Translations under genes and position numbers: made by a program
Shown here: in pieces, positions 62,976-64,000 of the stretch
How positions within the stretch are numbered: position 1 is the first letter of the stretch
Layout of the letters: each line of letters starts with the position of its first letter
The notes under the pieces: generated by a model
Seen by the model: only the letters and a program-made list of their open reading frames with translations
Database searches by the model: none
What the model was told of the DNA's origin: nothing
Assembly (NCBI GenBank): GCA_035628395.1
Contig: DASPJX010000272.1
Location: 6,152-70,151, forward strand
Source: UBA4615 sp035628395
Lineage (GTDB): Bacteria; Pseudomonadota; Gammaproteobacteria; Burkholderiales; Burkholderiaceae_E
Direction of reading: 5' to 3'
Length of the DNA: 64,000 bases

Positions 62976-63677
62976 ATGGAACTCTTCAGCCACGCCTGGT
63001 GGATGGCGCTCGCCTCCATCATCGTCATCGACCTCGTCCTCGCCGGCGACAACGCGCTGGTCATCGGCATCGCGGCCAGCCGGCTGCCGCCCCACCTGCG
63101 CCGCAAGGCGATCGTCTTCGGCGCGGCCGGCGCGATCATCGTGCGCGCCGCCCTCACGCTCGTCGTCGTCTGGCTGCTCCGGATCCCCGGGCTGCTGCTG
63201 ATCGGCGGGCTGCTGCTGCTGCCGATCGCCTGGAAGCTCGCCCGCCCCGCCGACGCCGGCACCGACGCCCACGGGCACGCCGCGGCCGAGACCTTCTGGG
63301 GCGCGATGAAGACGATCATCATCGCCGACGCGCTGATGGGCGTGGACAACGTGCTCGCGATCGGCGGCGCGGCGCAGGGCCGCTGGGACCTGGTGATCAT
63401 CGGCCTGCTGGTGACGATCCCGCTGGTCGTCTGGGGCAGCGGCTTCGTCACGAGGATGCTCGAGCGCTGGCCGCTGCTCGCCGCGTTCGGCGCGGCGATC
63501 CTCGCGGTCACCGGCGCCGGCATGCTGGTCAAGGACCCGCTGTTCGACCAGTACGTGATCGACAGCCTGACCTTCGACCGCGGCGCGCAGGTGGTCTCGG
63601 CGGTGGTGATGTTCGTCGCCGGCTGGCTGGCCTGGAAGCGCGCCGGCCAGCCCGGCGGGACCGCCGCGTCGACCTGA
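62976..63677 (+). CDS. TerC/YjbE-family integral membrane protein (likely Mn2+ exporter)
   Basis: A 233-residue membrane protein with seven hydrophobic segments. WWMALASIIVIDLVLAGDNALVIGIAASRLPPHLRRKAIVFGAAGAIIVR carries the TerC motif (D-L-x-L-A-G-D-N-A) and a repeat appears as IIIADALMGVDNVLAIGGAAQG; the two D-N pairs are predicted metal ligands. The linker ADAGTDAHGHAAAET has His residues. With the Mn2+ riboswitch in its leader, a role in manganese export is well supported (family knowledge plus context). Confidence 0.9.
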   Translation: MELFSHAWWMALASIIVIDLVLAGDNALVIGIAASRLPPHLRRKAIVFGAAGAIIVRAALTLVVVWLLRIPGLLLIGGLLLLPIAWKLARPADAGTDAHGHAAAETFWGAMKTIIIADALMGVDNVLAIGGAAQGRWDLVIIGLLVTIPLVVWGSGFVTRMLERWPLLAAFGAAILAVTGAGMLVKDPLFDQYVIDSLTFDRGAQVVSAVVMFVAGWLAWKRAGQPGGTAAST

Positions 63678-63932
63678 GCGGAGCGCTCCTCCGCCGATCC
63701 GCGCGCGCGGATCGGCGATCGGCGATCGGCGTTCGGCGCGTTCGGCGCGTTCGGCGCGAGAGGCTACCGGAGTTACCGAGGCGACCGGCGCGCCGCGGCC
63801 GCGCGCCGGTCGACGCAACCGGTCGATGCACATCCGTCGACGCACACCTGTCGACGCACACCGGTCGACGCCACGCTGGCCGACGCGCGCCGATCCGACG
63901 CGCGCCGGTCCGACGCGCGCCGGTCCGCCCGT
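63678..63932. repeat. Short tandem repeats downstream of terC-like gene
   Basis: Three arrays in 255 bp without a gene: GATCGGC three times (63713 on), GTTCGGCGC three times (63730-63757 region), and a 13-15 base unit of the type CGGTCGACGCACA / CCGGTCCGACGCGCG about eight times (63805-63928). They resemble the 9-bp satellite at 41.9 kb in being slippage-type repeats of local GC-rich sequence. Confidence 0.7.
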
Positions 63933-64000
63933 TCAGCCCGGACGGACCTGCAGCATGATCTTGCCGATGTGCTCGGAGCTCTCCATCAGCGCGTGCGCCT
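63933..64000 (-). CDS. Zinc-type alcohol dehydrogenase/quinone oxidoreductase (partial, C-terminus only)
   Basis: The last 22 codons of a minus-strand gene: AHALMESSEHIGKIMLQVRPG then TGA. The A-H-x-x-M-E-S-S-(E/x)-H-I-G-K-I-(V/M)-L ending is typical of NADPH:quinone oxidoreductases of the medium-chain dehydrogenase family. The rest lies beyond the window. Confidence 0.7.
   Translation of the reverse strand, partial: AHALMESSEHIGKIMLQVRPG

Overview
This is a very GC-rich (clearly above 70 percent by eye) chromosomal window from a betaproteobacterium, most likely of the order Burkholderiales. The strongest clue is the gene order pyrE - exonuclease III - gatB - gatA - gatC divergent from mreB - mreC - mreD - mrdA - mrdB, which is typical of that group. 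RdgC, a C-terminally extended IF-1, many LysR regulators and the 3-oxoadipate pathway genes fit the same assignment. I see no phage, insertion sequence, CRISPR array, rRNA or tRNA. Apart from a partial gene at each edge the window reads as ordinary, dense chromosome, with many 4-base ATGA/GTGA overlaps marking operons.

Layout. 1-7.6 kb: end of a nucleoside deoxyribosyltransferase-like gene, a YidB-like protein, an adenine/adenosine deaminase, a GST-SDR pair, an MFS exporter, and an SbtA-like bicarbonate permease divergent from its LysR regulator. 7.8-17.2 kb: infA, psd, rdgC, a thioesterase, a mandelate-racemase-type enzyme, a stand-alone GyrB-like TOPRIM protein, a conserved hypothetical, DMT and LysE transporters, a metallophosphoesterase and a lipid-kinase-like protein. 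17.3-22.3 kb: a cobalamin riboswitch followed by btuB-btuF-btuC-btuD, a B12 uptake operon. 22.3-26.4 kb: an MBL hydrolase, a YfiM-like protein, Hsp20, a TauE-type permease, a RutE-like reductase and an NTF2-like protein.

26.4-41.5 kb is a catabolic island. One minus-strand operon encodes hydroxyquinol 1,2-dioxygenase, an FAD-linked lactate-dehydrogenase-type oxidase and a complete ribose-type ABC importer, divergent from a LysR gene. A second minus-strand operon encodes 3-oxoadipate CoA-transferase, maleylacetate reductase, 3-oxoadipyl-CoA thiolase, a Rieske protein, an amidohydrolase and a beta-hydroxyacid-dehydrogenase-type enzyme, divergent from a PcaR/PcaU-like IclR regulator with two palindromic operator candidates. 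Together they give the full route hydroxyquinol -> maleylacetate -> 3-oxoadipate -> 3-oxoadipyl-CoA -> succinyl-CoA + acetyl-CoA, but no gene that makes hydroxyquinol is present.

41.5-49.6 kb: a VOC protein, a striking 9-bp satellite, an alpha/beta hydrolase, a LysR gene, a cupin, a phosphoesterase, an omega-transaminase coupled to an AmpG-like permease, and an M48 protease. 49.7-63.7 kb: the housekeeping block (xth, pyrE, a stress-type Gly-rich protein, a chagasin-like lipoprotein, gatB, a lipoprotein, gatA, and gatC with an apparent CTG start), then the rod-shape operon, and finally a TerC-family protein preceded by a clear yybP-ykoY manganese riboswitch. The right edge holds tandem repeats and the C-terminus of a quinone-oxidoreductase-like gene.
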